Shown: positions 30,546 through 40,212 of the stretch, piece after piece | Position numbering within the stretch: the first letter of the stretch is position 1 | How the letters are laid out: each line of letters starts with the position of its first letter | Virus record (IMG/VR): IMGVR_UViG_3300022752_000023 | Location: 62,001 to 126,000 of that record | From: a virus | Reading direction: 5' to 3' (one strand) | DNA: 64,000 bases | Translations under genes and position numbers: made by a program | The notes under the pieces: model-generated | The model's input: the letters and a program-made list of their open reading frames with translations, nothing else | The model's database searches: none | What the model was told of the DNA's origin: nothing

Positions 30546-32744
30546 TTAACACGGCGCCTCTGTTTTACCTTCAGCGTTGCAGTGCAATGTTTGCGTGACT
30601 TCGGCAATTGCTGGTAGCGGCGGCAAACCGTCATCTAGGTTATTTCCGCAGTTTGTTAAGATCGGTTGCGCTGTGCTTAAATATGTGCCGGTCAGCGTAC
30701 CGGTGATCACGTATGGCCCGCGTGCGCGCGTACTTTCGGCTTCTGGATTATTCGGGTCATACTGGTTGAATTTAACACGAAACTGTACGTACGCGGAGTC
30801 GCCGGGTTTTAGTTGCGGCAACGCGGCCGAGTATTGAAAACCGCCGCCAGCCACTGAAATACCGACTGCGTTACCGCGTATTCCCGGCGCATACATAGTC
30901 GTGTAGCCGCATTCCAGTTCCGGCCTAACCGCGACAGATGTTTGCGTCTCTGGATCTGACAGCACCAGATCGCCGCTCACTGACAGGTTTAGTGTTAACC
31001 GTGTGGGTTCAACGCATTTGTCACATGGGTTACACAGCATCATGACGATGTCCAAATAAGGACACCGCTGCGGTACCATGATTAAACGTAGCGGGCGTTG
31101 AATGCTGCACGCACGCTGATCAAGCCAGCGCGCGATGTTGTTTTCATGCTCGGTTCGCACCTTCTCGGCGCGCTGGCCGATGAGTTTGTACCTGTAACTT
31201 GTTTCGTTCATGTATTTTGCCGTGTTGGCGTAGTCGTCGCAGCCGCAACACGGGACACAGTCGGCGCCAATTTGTTGTTGCGCCGTTGTTGACGGGTTAA
31301 CCGGGTGCGGCGCGGCTAGCCCGACAGTAACAGGCCGCCTAACCCATAAACAATCCGTCGCGCCGAATCTAAAATCTCCGTTTGTTCCCGCGACGCCGTT
31401 GATTTTTGTAATCGGGACGGCTGCGCCTTCTGGGCAGGCGCCGTAGCGGCCAAGTCCTGTGCCGGCTACTGCGCTAAAATTTACGCGGGTGATGTTTCGG
31501 AAATTTTTTGTTTCTGCCGGCGCGGCGACGATTTCGGTGTTGTACCCGTTTTCAAACTTAAACGCGCCAGCGTACCGCGGCGATGTTGTCTGCCCGTTGC
31601 GAACGCGCATAGACAATAGCCGCCGCGGCATCTTGTACACAGCGCGCTCGTCAATTTTGGCGTTCAACGGCGTCAGATACAAATCGTAAGTTTTTTCTGT
31701 GTCGTCATCAATGAACCCGTTGTCTGCGTCCGGCCACTTCTTGTGCGCGATTAATCGACATGTAGCGTTTTTCATGCGCCACTCAACCGCTGTATAAATT
31801 GTGTCCGAATCAAAAATCGCGCATGACGTCTCATTTTCTGCGGCAGTCGTGTCCACAATTACGCAGTTGTCTGCGTCCACCACGACGATATCAGCTTGAT
31901 GCGCTGGCGTAGGAAAATTTGCGTCTGGTGTGTTTTCGTTGCAACCAAAACCGTACAAGTATTTTATGCGCAATGGGTGTTTGGCTTTTTTTACGCTGTT
32001 GTCGTACTCGCCTTTGTCGTCATAGCTTAAATGAAAATCGGCGATTAAATAACTGATGTCATCTGACGGATTTACCAGCGGGTAATCAACACCGCTCTGC
32101 GGTTGCACAACGCCGACCCCGCGGCGGCTGCGAGCGTCAAATGCAAACTGGTTGTACGCGTTGATTGCGGTTTTTAGCGCAAGTTCAGCTGCAACAATCG
32201 CGGCTATGCGTATAGGTAACAACGCGGTATGCGTATTGATATCGTTTATTATGTAACCGCGCTCATTTTGTGCAGCAGCTATTTTTGCATATTGGGCCTG
32301 TATTGCATCAAGCAACCATTGCGGCGGCGAGTCCCCTTGTTCTTGCATACTCGTGACGCTATCGAGCAGGGCTTGTAGTTGCACTAACAGCGCTGCAATA
32401 AAAATGTCGATAAGCGTTAACCGAATATTTAATGCTTCTATTGCTTTTTCGCTTATTTCTTTTTCGGCTATAGCGAAATCGTATTCAAGTTGCCGAATAG
32501 TCTTGATGACCACAAAACGGCGCAATTGCTTGCAGTATCGTTCAAAAGCGTAAAGAAGCGGTGCACCGACTTCCAGCGCCGCAAGCCTGTTTGTTAGCGC
32601 GAGCAACTCGTCGTTTAACTGCGCAATTTCTTCCGCGCGTAATGCGTTTTGTTGCTCGCGTGCGAGTATTTCTTGCTCTAACGCCGGCACCGCGGCATTA
32701 CCGGCGAGATATTCATTCGTATATTGATGCGTAAACGCGCTCAT
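30546..32744 (-). CDS. Virion fibre protein with N-terminal coiled coil, 732 aa
   Basis: Residues about 15-200 are almost entirely helical with heptad-like repeats (EQEILAREQQNALRAEEIAQ, LNDELLALTNRLAALE), a likely coiled-coil shaft. The middle is beta-rich with MPRRLLSMRVRNGQ and the shared VPITKINGVAGTNGDFRFGA element. The C-terminal third has a cysteine-rich part (CVPCCGCDDY, CNPCDKCVEPTRL) followed by a beta domain. Different from its neighbours at the N-terminus, but shares the ING motif and operon. Probably a long fibre or appendage subunit. Confidence 0.6.
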   Translation of the reverse strand: MSAFTHQYTNEYLAGNAAVPALEQEILAREQQNALRAEEIAQLNDELLALTNRLAALEVGAPLLYAFERYCKQLRRFVVIKTIRQLEYDFAIAEKEISEKAIEALNIRLTLIDIFIAALLVQLQALLDSVTSMQEQGDSPPQWLLDAIQAQYAKIAAAQNERGYIINDINTHTALLPIRIAAIVAAELALKTAINAYNQFAFDARSRRGVGVVQPQSGVDYPLVNPSDDISYLIADFHLSYDDKGEYDNSVKKAKHPLRIKYLYGFGCNENTPDANFPTPAHQADIVVVDADNCVIVDTTAAENETSCAIFDSDTIYTAVEWRMKNATCRLIAHKKWPDADNGFIDDDTEKTYDLYLTPLNAKIDERAVYKMPRRLLSMRVRNGQTTSPRYAGAFKFENGYNTEIVAAPAETKNFRNITRVNFSAVAGTGLGRYGACPEGAAVPITKINGVAGTNGDFRFGATDCLWVRRPVTVGLAAPHPVNPSTTAQQQIGADCVPCCGCDDYANTAKYMNETSYRYKLIGQRAEKVRTEHENNIARWLDQRACSIQRPLRLIMVPQRCPYLDIVMMLCNPCDKCVEPTRLTLNLSVSGDLVLSDPETQTSVAVRPELECGYTTMYAPGIRGNAVGISVAGGGFQYSAALPQLKPGDSAYVQFRVKFNQYDPNNPEAESTRARGPYVITGTLTGTYLSTAQPILTNCGNNLDDGLPPLPAIAEVTQTLHCNAEGKTEAPC

Positions 32745-32818
32745 GGTTTTGCCGTAAAATAAATTGCATTCATACTGCGCGTGCTTGCATAATCCGCAAA
32801 ATTATTACGCGGCGCGGA

Positions 32819-33760
32819 TTACAACGTTGAGCAGCCGGAGTCGCCGAGCTGGCTGCCCAAGACGACCAGACTCATTTGCGTGACCTCAGATCCGAGTCGC
32901 GTAATAAAGTTTTGCAACGTTGTAACGCCGTCGCCAAATCTGTTGATTTGATTAACAATGGCGTCTAGCTCGGTGCACCCGCAGCACGGTTGCGCGCACG
33001 TGTCTGCAAATTTCAGCCCGTTGCTCATGGGCGTAATTTGAATACAGTCATCAGGCGCAATTATGAAGTTACCGTCTGTGCTGCATACGCCGTTAATGCA
33101 CCGGATGCACGAACCAATTTCAGGTGTTTCGCAGTAGCATTCTTCGTTTAGGTTGGTGCCGGAAATTGCGTCAAAAATAATTTCTGTTTCAGTGGCAAAC
33201 GCTACTGCCGTGATTCGAACATTATTTCCGGCCACGAGCGTCACGTCGCCGTATATGGGCGCGCTAAGTTCGCCGTTGTTGGATACGCGCAGCCGGGTTA
33301 CCGCGCGCAACATCGGGCGAATCGCGTCCGGTTCGAGTTCGCCGGCGGCAAAAGAAAATTCGTATTGTCCGGGCGGCAGCTGATCGATTTCGTCGAGCGC
33401 GCCGAGAACGACGCGCCCGACACAGTCATCAAAATTGTCGACACCGCCCAACGCGTATGATCGGTTGGGTTGATAGTTACTGCGAATAATATTCGCTACA
33501 GCGACGTCAACTTCTGTTCCGTTGTCATCGTAGCCGACTGTGATATTAAAACCTGTCGGGGCAATGAGCAGATTTTTGATGAAAAATTTGTTGGGCGCAA
33601 AAGCCAGCCCCGAATGGATGGGTAGATACAGCGCAACGATAAAACTATCGGGCAACCGGATTGTTCCGGTTGTATCTGTTTTTGTGGCGCGCTCGGTAAG
33701 CGGGTAAGACCGCTGTGAGTTGTGGTTGAGCCACTGTAGGTTCCAGTTTCCAATCGGCAT
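32819..33760 (-). CDS. Virion surface/fibre protein of the RxYP family, 313 aa
   Basis: N-terminus WNLQWLNHNSQRSYPLTERA (SYPL version of the RYP motif). Central beta-rich part (SFIVALYLPIHSGLAFAPNK). C-terminal half: CIRCINGVCSTDGNFIIAPD (ING...GNF element) with CxxC pairs and a PCCGCTE motif, then a helical tail (AIVNQINRFGDGVTTLQNFI). Shares the same architecture as the genes at 27122, 28033 and 28812. Probably a surface or fibre component. Confidence 0.6.
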   Translation of the reverse strand: MPIGNWNLQWLNHNSQRSYPLTERATKTDTTGTIRLPDSFIVALYLPIHSGLAFAPNKFFIKNLLIAPTGFNITVGYDDNGTEVDVAVANIIRSNYQPNRSYALGGVDNFDDCVGRVVLGALDEIDQLPPGQYEFSFAAGELEPDAIRPMLRAVTRLRVSNNGELSAPIYGDVTLVAGNNVRITAVAFATETEIIFDAISGTNLNEECYCETPEIGSCIRCINGVCSTDGNFIIAPDDCIQITPMSNGLKFADTCAQPCCGCTELDAIVNQINRFGDGVTTLQNFITRLGSEVTQMSLVVLGSQLGDSGCSTL

Positions 33761-33772
33761 GGCGGCTCACCT

Positions 33773-35623
33773 TTATGTGTCGCTATAGACGATTCCGGTG
33801 ACGCGCAGTACGCCGATTTCTCCGTAAACGTTGTCTTCCGTACGCCCTATGGTGACGAGCACAGTGTCGCCTTCGTCCACAGAAAACTCATCGCTGTCGC
33901 GTTGAATTACGTGGTCAATATAGAGGTTTGCGGAAGAATCAAAAATAAGTGGCGCGTCTGTCGTCGCCAGCGCGATACCGTCAGCGCCTGTTCCCGGCAA
34001 CGGTAATGTTCGGCGCGTCATATACAACGACGGCATAACTTTTCGTTGCAGCTGAGTTCCGTCGCGGCCAAACAGTTGCACGCGGATTTTCATTTTCAGG
34101 TTATCGCCGAGGTTGCTGCCCGGCACGTTAAAACGCAGACGAAGCAGCGACGCCTGATTGCCGGGGAAACCAAGATACGGAATATCCATGTATAGCCGCT
34201 CAATCGTATCGCTTAGCCGAATGATTTGCGGCGAAATTTCGCGCTCCACCAATTGATCGGTGTAATCGATTTTGAGAATACCCTGATGCAGCGTGATCGG
34301 GTTTGCTGTAGTTAAATTGAATTGTTGTTTTTCTTCTGTTGTCAGCGTACGTGGATTGCTGCGCGACCCGGTTATTGCGATTTGATTTGATAAGGTGAAC
34401 GCGCCTTCTGTCACCCAGCCGCGGCGCAGCTGGTGACGATTAATGACGCCTTTCAATGCTTGTCCGCCAGTAACCTCTGCGGCGGCAATCTGCAGATCTA
34501 GATTTAACTGTAGGTCGCCGGTAGATGCGGGATCGTCGGCGCAGTTTGTAATTGCGATTGGGCTGGTGACGTTTGTGGCAGTCGGTGTCGGCTGCGTTTC
34601 CGTTGTTGTGCCGTCGACATCTTTTACAAGGCTGGTCACCAGACTTCTGTCGTTGCCGACGAGCATGCGCAGGTACACTACCGATACGCGCATTTTTTCG
34701 TATCGCGGACATTCGTCGGTTTCGTTGGGATGTTCTGTCGGCGTTGTAAACGGAACGTCGCCGCCGCAATCGCTCATCCACCAAATTCCATTGGTGTCAC
34801 AGATTGCAAGCCCCGTCGGCCCCAGCGGTATTTCTGTGGCGCCGACGTGATTTACACCCTTGTCCCAGAGCATCGCTACCGACTGAATAGGTAGCGGCGG
34901 CCACACATTAGAGAGCGCCGAGTGCTGACTTAAGTTGTAACCAAACACGGCTCCCGCGGGAGCCTTGCCTGCAAACACGCTATTGTTGGCCGGCAGCCAA
35001 CCGGGATCGTTTTGCGTTGCGGCAAGCAGCGTTACCAGATCAAATCGATAGTGCGTGTGCTCGTCGATAAAGTCGCGCAGGTGCGGCATAACTACGACGC
35101 GCGGAACTGCTGTGCAGCTATCTTTCGGCCCCTGCACGTGGCAGACTGTCACAGTTACCGGCGGCTTTTGTTTTACTAGTTTGCCGGCGTCGCTTGCTGA
35201 CAGGTAATAGCGCCCCGGCGTAATCGGCCCGTCTACCGCGTTGGCAAGATCGGGAATTTCAACAATGCCGCGCAGCACGATGTCGCCGAGCGTTTCAGAA
35301 CGCTTGCGCAGGCAGATACCTACGCAATCCGACGACGGCTGCACCAGCAATGCTTGCGTCTCTGGATCTGCAGCAACGGACGCGAGCGCCGGTTCGTAGC
35401 GCTTTTCAACCCAATTCCAGTACACCGGTTGTCCCGGCAAAACTGAACTGCAAATAGTTGCGTCGCTATCAACGAGAACACGACCTGCGTCGGCGGCATC
35501 GAGCCGGTCTTTTAAGTAATCTGTGCGGTCTTCAAGCGTGCGGTCTGGGCGTGAAACGACACCAGCCTGTACAGGCTCGCCGGGATTGACGTGTTTAATG
35601 TTGTGCAGCCAGTTACCGGACAT
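33773..35623 (-). CDS. Tail-fibre/virion structural protein, 616 aa
   Basis: Typical of a phage fibre or baseplate-attached protein: N-terminal adaptor (SGNWLHNIKHVNPGEPVQAG, PDRTLEDRTDYLKDRLD), beta-rich repeats with a cysteine-containing turn (MSDCGGDVPFTTPTEH), and a C-terminal jelly-roll-like part (LRLRFNVPGSNLGDNLKMKI). It follows the 210-aa gene and precedes the fibre block. No enzymatic motif seen. Assigned by position and composition. Confidence 0.6.
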   Translation of the reverse strand: MSGNWLHNIKHVNPGEPVQAGVVSRPDRTLEDRTDYLKDRLDAADAGRVLVDSDATICSSVLPGQPVYWNWVEKRYEPALASVAADPETQALLVQPSSDCVGICLRKRSETLGDIVLRGIVEIPDLANAVDGPITPGRYYLSASDAGKLVKQKPPVTVTVCHVQGPKDSCTAVPRVVVMPHLRDFIDEHTHYRFDLVTLLAATQNDPGWLPANNSVFAGKAPAGAVFGYNLSQHSALSNVWPPLPIQSVAMLWDKGVNHVGATEIPLGPTGLAICDTNGIWWMSDCGGDVPFTTPTEHPNETDECPRYEKMRVSVVYLRMLVGNDRSLVTSLVKDVDGTTTETQPTPTATNVTSPIAITNCADDPASTGDLQLNLDLQIAAAEVTGGQALKGVINRHQLRRGWVTEGAFTLSNQIAITGSRSNPRTLTTEEKQQFNLTTANPITLHQGILKIDYTDQLVEREISPQIIRLSDTIERLYMDIPYLGFPGNQASLLRLRFNVPGSNLGDNLKMKIRVQLFGRDGTQLQRKVMPSLYMTRRTLPLPGTGADGIALATTDAPLIFDSSANLYIDHVIQRDSDEFSVDEGDTVLVTIGRTEDNVYGEIGVLRVTGIVYSDT

Positions 35624-35647
35624 CCTTGTCCTCCGGCAGTTAGTTGA

Positions 35648-36280
35648 TTACAGGAACGCGACATCCCACGTGATGCCGATTTGAGATGACGCTTCCTTGG
35701 TCACCTGATGCGAACTGTCGAATACAGTACGCGCAAATATCACGTCTTTCGAGCGATCGTTGAGTGCCGGGGCAGCAACAAGCGCGGCAGCATATACACG
35801 ACTGTTGTTGGAGCTATTGAATTGTTTTTCTTCGCCGGTATACACAACGCGCGCTTCCGAAGTTTGCGCGAAAAACGTCAACTGGTTGCCGGATTGATTG
35901 ACCGGCAAATTTGCTTCATAACCCGTTGAAACACTAAGCGCCGGCTCAATGCTCAACGGTACGCGGATAAAATTGCGCGTGGCGGAATCTATCAACGAGT
36001 TGTAGTACGTGATATCGACGTTACGACCAAAACTCGGCGTAGAAATTTCTAACGATGGGTCGAGATTTTCGTACTCGATGTACATTGCCGAAATGTGGTA
36101 ATCGAGCCGGTCCGGCTGCCGCCGATAGCCAAGTTGTTTGGCCGCGATAAATCCCCAGCCATATTGAATTTGATTTGACTGCGAAAACAACGGCAGCTTG
36201 AGGCCGGTTTTTTCGTCAACGCGCCAAACTGAAACGTGGCCGCGTACGCCAAAAGCGGGGGTAATGTTATCAGCAGCCAT
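35648..36280 (-). CDS. Putative tail/baseplate-associated structural protein, 210 aa
   Basis: Beta-rich, aromatic-dotted protein (AFGVRGHVSVWRVDEKTG, NQIQYGWGFIAAKQLGY, AMYIEYENLDPSLEISTPSF). It lies between the tail-protein-I-position gene and the long fibre gene, which in myoviruses is where fibre-attachment and short-tail-fibre genes are found. No specific family recognised. Confidence 0.5.
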   Translation of the reverse strand: MAADNITPAFGVRGHVSVWRVDEKTGLKLPLFSQSNQIQYGWGFIAAKQLGYRRQPDRLDYHISAMYIEYENLDPSLEISTPSFGRNVDITYYNSLIDSATRNFIRVPLSIEPALSVSTGYEANLPVNQSGNQLTFFAQTSEARVVYTGEEKQFNSSNNSRVYAAALVAAPALNDRSKDVIFARTVFDSSHQVTKEASSQIGITWDVAFL

Positions 36281-36289
36281 GTGTTGTCC

Positions 36290-38011
36290 TTATTGGCAGG
36301 TACCGGACACGAGTCTGGCGGTGGCGCCCAAATCATGCACCAAAGACACCGGTACGTCGTCGTTTGCTGGGTTCATTCCTGTAAAGCGCGTTACGGCCTC
36401 AAAAACGGCGTCCGCTGGCGTTATCTTATCTTTATCGGCCGCCAGCTCGAAAATAACAATCATTGCCGTTTGCGGTGGTAATAACTGGCGTAGATGCCTA
36501 ATATTGTACAGTCCCAGATGATTTAGCCCTAGCGCGCTTACCGAAATTCTGACTACAAATACGTTGTTTCGCAGTACATTTTCAACGAGAAAACGCAACG
36601 GGTTAATTGTCTTCGGTAAATGGGCGGCGGTAGGTTCTGTGGCGGCGTTAACGCGTTTATCGAGTAACTGCGCCAACGTGCCGATTTTGAGCCGCGGGGC
36701 GCATTCCGGCTGCGCTTTGCGAAACTCCGCTGCCTGCACGCCGCGTTCGTGAATCTCGTCAAAAAACCGCTGCACGTCTGCCGGGTAACCACCTACGCGA
36801 AATTTTACATACGTGTAACCGGTGTCGTGCGCAGTGTTTACTTCGAGCGGTACATTTTGATTTTCAAAGACAAGATCGCCATAAAAGCACGACGCGAGAA
36901 ACCCGCTGTCAAGCGCTAACGCCACAATAGTACGACGAGCGGGTCGGCAATCATCTGCGTTTGGATCGAGCAGTAATTCGTCTTCTGTTTCGGTCGCTAG
37001 CGGTTCCCACGCGTTGCTGGTCAAAATATTGTTTAGCGGCGGACAGCAGATAACTTCGCCCTGCGTTTCGCGCGCGTATGTGTTGCCAACAAAGAATTCG
37101 TATACATCTATGCCGTGGACTAACGGCGTGCCGGCGTGGATTGTTTGACCCACCTCCACGCGCGGAACCGCGTTTTCTGCAAAACGGTAAACCGCTTTGT
37201 CTGTCACGACAAGCAGGCCGCGGGCGTCGTCGTCAACAAGCTCGACAGTTTCTACCGGCCCAATGCTAACCGGTACGCCACAGATAGCCGCAATAGCAGC
37301 ATCAAGCATTGCAGCGGTAGCCCCACCCTCAACGAGACCAGAAATAATAGCGTTCGTTAGATCTTTGTATGCCTGACTTGTGCGTAGCTTTATTCCGACC
37401 GCGTAAGCAAACTGATTGAACACTGTGTTGTAATCAAACTGCCCGCAGAACCCCCACAGCGTCATCTCTTCGTCGTCGGCGTTGTCGGGTGCCGGTCGTT
37501 TTGTGAACACTGGGTTTTCAAATGGATCTTTAGCGAAAACAATTGCGCCGCGCGTTGTGTCGATCAGGAAATCCGCGTTTTTGATCAGTACGCCCGTGGG
37601 ATACGTAATACGGTTAAACAACTGCATAACGTCGGTCAAATCGGCTGGCAGCGGAAACGAGAAAAAAGTTGTCGTTGGCGGCACGTCAAACCGCAGGCCA
37701 GAATCAAACGCCGCCAAGTTGCGATCAAACTGCGTAATCGTCGTGCGCGCTGTATTCCGCTCGGATTTCTTTAACACAACCGGTGTCAGCGTTTCAGTGT
37801 GTAGCAACGGCACGTCAAAGCGACTTAACGCCTCAATAGTTTCAATGAGGTTTTGATACGTTTGATTTACAATCTGCGCGGTTGCAATTGTGTACGAGTG
37901 CACCTGATCTACGCCAGTGTATGTACGCGCCCAGAAACTACCCAACGCCGCAATCAGGTTTCGACTGCGGTCGAAATCAGACCCCGGGTACACGAATTCT
38001 GGTTTGTTCAT
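36290..38011 (-). CDS. Baseplate protein in the gpI/gp7 position, 573 aa
   Basis: Located immediately after the gpJ-like wedge gene, the usual place of tail protein I or the gp7/gp10-like wedge and fibre connector. N-terminal helices (NLIAALGSFWARTYTGVDQV, YQNLIETIEALSRFDVPLL) are followed by a beta-rich, Pro/aromatic middle and an SFYGD-like cysteine part. The protein is longer than P2 gpI. Function (linking wedges to fibres) is inferred from position only. Confidence 0.5.
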   Translation of the reverse strand: MNKPEFVYPGSDFDRSRNLIAALGSFWARTYTGVDQVHSYTIATAQIVNQTYQNLIETIEALSRFDVPLLHTETLTPVVLKKSERNTARTTITQFDRNLAAFDSGLRFDVPPTTTFFSFPLPADLTDVMQLFNRITYPTGVLIKNADFLIDTTRGAIVFAKDPFENPVFTKRPAPDNADDEEMTLWGFCGQFDYNTVFNQFAYAVGIKLRTSQAYKDLTNAIISGLVEGGATAAMLDAAIAAICGVPVSIGPVETVELVDDDARGLLVVTDKAVYRFAENAVPRVEVGQTIHAGTPLVHGIDVYEFFVGNTYARETQGEVICCPPLNNILTSNAWEPLATETEDELLLDPNADDCRPARRTIVALALDSGFLASCFYGDLVFENQNVPLEVNTAHDTGYTYVKFRVGGYPADVQRFFDEIHERGVQAAEFRKAQPECAPRLKIGTLAQLLDKRVNAATEPTAAHLPKTINPLRFLVENVLRNNVFVVRISVSALGLNHLGLYNIRHLRQLLPPQTAMIVIFELAADKDKITPADAVFEAVTRFTGMNPANDDVPVSLVHDLGATARLVSGTCQ

Positions 38012-38013
38012 GG

Positions 38014-39735
38014 TCAGTTAGCCCAGCCAGCAGAGACAACAGACACCGACACGTCTTGAGGCCCCGTTAAAAACACAGTCGTTCGGCCGGTGACTAAGCG
38101 TGCTGCGTCCGTTGGTAGTTTCAAAATTGTGTTGTCACGTACATATGTGATGCTGCCGTCAGGGCGCCTAATGCGGCCAAACATATCAATACCGCCAAGC
38201 GCTTGCTGGCTCGACAGGTGTTTGTGCGCCGCGTTACTGATAACCGACGCATGCAGCTGGCCGGAGAAACCGACGCCAGCAACGGCAGCGCTGACGCTCT
38301 TTTGAATGGCTTCAATATCGGGCGTAGCGGCGGCGGGGCTTTTACGGATCTCAAACGAAATTTTTGTGAAACACGGTACGGCGGCTTTTATAAGCACGTC
38401 GGTGGCGCGCGGGCGAGTGTCGCGTCCGGCAAAATAATCTTGCAGCTCGCCGATCAGAGGCATGCCCGTTGTGGTGACGGCGTACCATTTTTTTGTCTGG
38501 TTTGGAATTAACGCAGCCGCGGGCTGAATGTCGGTGTTCACAAAACGAATAATCGCCGCCTGATATCGTGTATACGCGCTTTCGTGGAGATACAGCACAT
38601 CGGGCACGAAGTCCAGCTCTAAAAAATCAGCTGTTCGTGTATCTTGCAGCACAGAGTAATTTGCTTGCGGCGCGCCGGCTAGCGCCGGATCTACAACTCG
38701 TGTAACCTCATAAAATCCGGGTGCCGTGTTTCGACCAATTGACACTTGCCATACCGTGCCAGTGGGTGTACCGCCTACCAGCGTCTGTTCGTCGCAGTTC
38801 CCGGTCTGGTTTGTCGGCGGTGTGTACGGACCAACGTACGTTGCCTCTAGCAAATGCTCAATTTCTTGTGCGTACGTGTTAGTCTGTGCGTAAATGTCAA
38901 CTTTTCCACCACTGGAGATTGGAAACAGAGAGTGCTGATCGCGCTGCTGTTCGGCGTCGCCGCACCCTAGTACAGACAAGTGCTTCGTGTTTTTAAAGAC
39001 TGGTTGCGCCATGACAGCGGCAACATAACTGGCGCGGCTTCCAACAGTCTTAGCCGCTAACCCTGTTACCAGCCGCGCTAAATACTCTTCGTTGGTGGCC
39101 GGGTCTCGGCCGTCGATAAAATCTGTAGCGGCAAAAGCAGCTGCCACATTATTTAAAAGATTGTCAGGAATCATATTGACGCCGCGCTTGATGTTACCCG
39201 CTGCGCCAATCGAAAGCGCTACGACGTTAATCGTGGCCGCAAAAGTGCCGTCACCGACAGGGATCATTTTGCGTTGATTCGCGTCGGTCAGTACGTCAGT
39301 AGTTGTTGTAGGCAATACAAGAAAAGACCCGGTCGGCACAAAAATAGTTTCGGCGTCTTCGGCCGTAAATCGCACATTGTCAGGAATCTCAGTGCGCACG
39401 TCCGAATTGAAAATTAACGTAATTGATCCGACCGCGGGCGTGCCGTTGTCGCGTGACACATTAAAATTGGACAACACTTGATCGACAATCTCTGGGTCGG
39501 CGAGCGTCGGGTCTTGTGTGATTTTTAATAAGCTGTTGCTTTGCTGGACGCGTGCGATATTTTCTTGAATAGCGGCGTTTAACAAACCGTCAAAATACAG
39601 CACAAGGTCGTGGAATACGCCGCGTGTTAGCTCAACCTCTGGGTGGCGCTCCGCCATAAGCTGCGACAACGTCGCAACCATTTCTTGCACCTTAGTCGGG
39701 CTAAGCTGCGTTAAACTAGTTATTTCAATCGGCAT
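38014..39735 (-). CDS. Baseplate wedge protein, gpJ/gp6-like
   Basis: The 573-residue protein shows the J-family pattern: N-terminal helices (LSPTKVQEMVATLSQLMAER, GVFHDLVLYFDGLLNAAIQE), the SITLIFNSDVRTEIPDNVRF strand region with TEIP..(F), the GAAGNIKRGVNMIPD segment, and FIDGRDPATNEEYLARL, matching the baseplate-J signature G.D..T.E.YR.R. The C-terminal part ends with VTGRTTVFLTGPQDVSVSVV. Baseplate wedges built from this protein surround the hub and trigger sheath contraction. Placed between gp25-like and gpI-position genes, as expected. Confidence 0.85.
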   Translation of the reverse strand: MPIEITSLTQLSPTKVQEMVATLSQLMAERHPEVELTRGVFHDLVLYFDGLLNAAIQENIARVQQSNSLLKITQDPTLADPEIVDQVLSNFNVSRDNGTPAVGSITLIFNSDVRTEIPDNVRFTAEDAETIFVPTGSFLVLPTTTTDVLTDANQRKMIPVGDGTFAATINVVALSIGAAGNIKRGVNMIPDNLLNNVAAAFAATDFIDGRDPATNEEYLARLVTGLAAKTVGSRASYVAAVMAQPVFKNTKHLSVLGCGDAEQQRDQHSLFPISSGGKVDIYAQTNTYAQEIEHLLEATYVGPYTPPTNQTGNCDEQTLVGGTPTGTVWQVSIGRNTAPGFYEVTRVVDPALAGAPQANYSVLQDTRTADFLELDFVPDVLYLHESAYTRYQAAIIRFVNTDIQPAAALIPNQTKKWYAVTTTGMPLIGELQDYFAGRDTRPRATDVLIKAAVPCFTKISFEIRKSPAAATPDIEAIQKSVSAAVAGVGFSGQLHASVISNAAHKHLSSQQALGGIDMFGRIRRPDGSITYVRDNTILKLPTDAARLVTGRTTVFLTGPQDVSVSVVSAGWAN

Positions 39736-39736
39736 A

Positions 39737-40210
39737 TTACACCTGTGGCAGCGTGGCTACCGGTAAAATCACAACCCGCTCGTCGCCGGCGATGCTTGTA
39801 ATCATAACACGCATGTTTAAATATCCCGGCAGGATTGCAACAGATAATAATTCTGCGTCATCAAACCGCTCGTCGTCCGGCATTCCTTCGTATTCTTCGT
39901 TTTGCAGTGTGACGCGTAATCGTAGATTCGCGGCGTAAAAATTCTGGGTAACATCGAGCTGGTTGCGCATTTGTCCTTGCCGGACCAGCGTCATGAAGTC
40001 GGTGCCGCGGTTTGGTAGCCCGGGCATTGAGCCGATCTCTGTCAAAAACTCTAGCGCCCAGCGTTGCGCTAGTTTTTGAATGCCGACACAAATAAGCCCA
40101 CTGTTGTCTTCGTCATATAAAACGAGACCGAGTTTGTTGTCGCGCGCAGTGTTGACGTTCTGTAGCGCGAGATAGTCATATTTGCGGTTTGCAAAGTCAG
40201 CTAAACTCAT
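39737..40210 (-). CDS. Baseplate wedge subunit, gp25/W-like candidate
   Basis: The 157-residue protein contains GIQKLAQRWALEFLTEIGSM, PGLPNRGTDFMTLVRQGQMR and NFYAANLRLRVTLQ, which fits the gp25/GpW pattern: helices, a G.P..G..F..L... turn, then strands reading (L.V).L..N. and I....G. Its position directly before the gpJ-like gene is the canonical gp25-to-gp6/J order. gp25 clips the sheath to the wedge. Confidence 0.6.
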   Translation of the reverse strand: MSLADFANRKYDYLALQNVNTARDNKLGLVLYDEDNSGLICVGIQKLAQRWALEFLTEIGSMPGLPNRGTDFMTLVRQGQMRNQLDVTQNFYAANLRLRVTLQNEEYEGMPDDERFDDAELLSVAILPGYLNMRVMITSIAGDERVVILPVATLPQV

Positions 40211-40212
40211 TG

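Noticed and set aside
32791-32820. AATCCGC/GCGGATT inverted repeat as terminator
   Set aside because: Seven-base stem with a 16-nt loop and no T-run; too weak to call.
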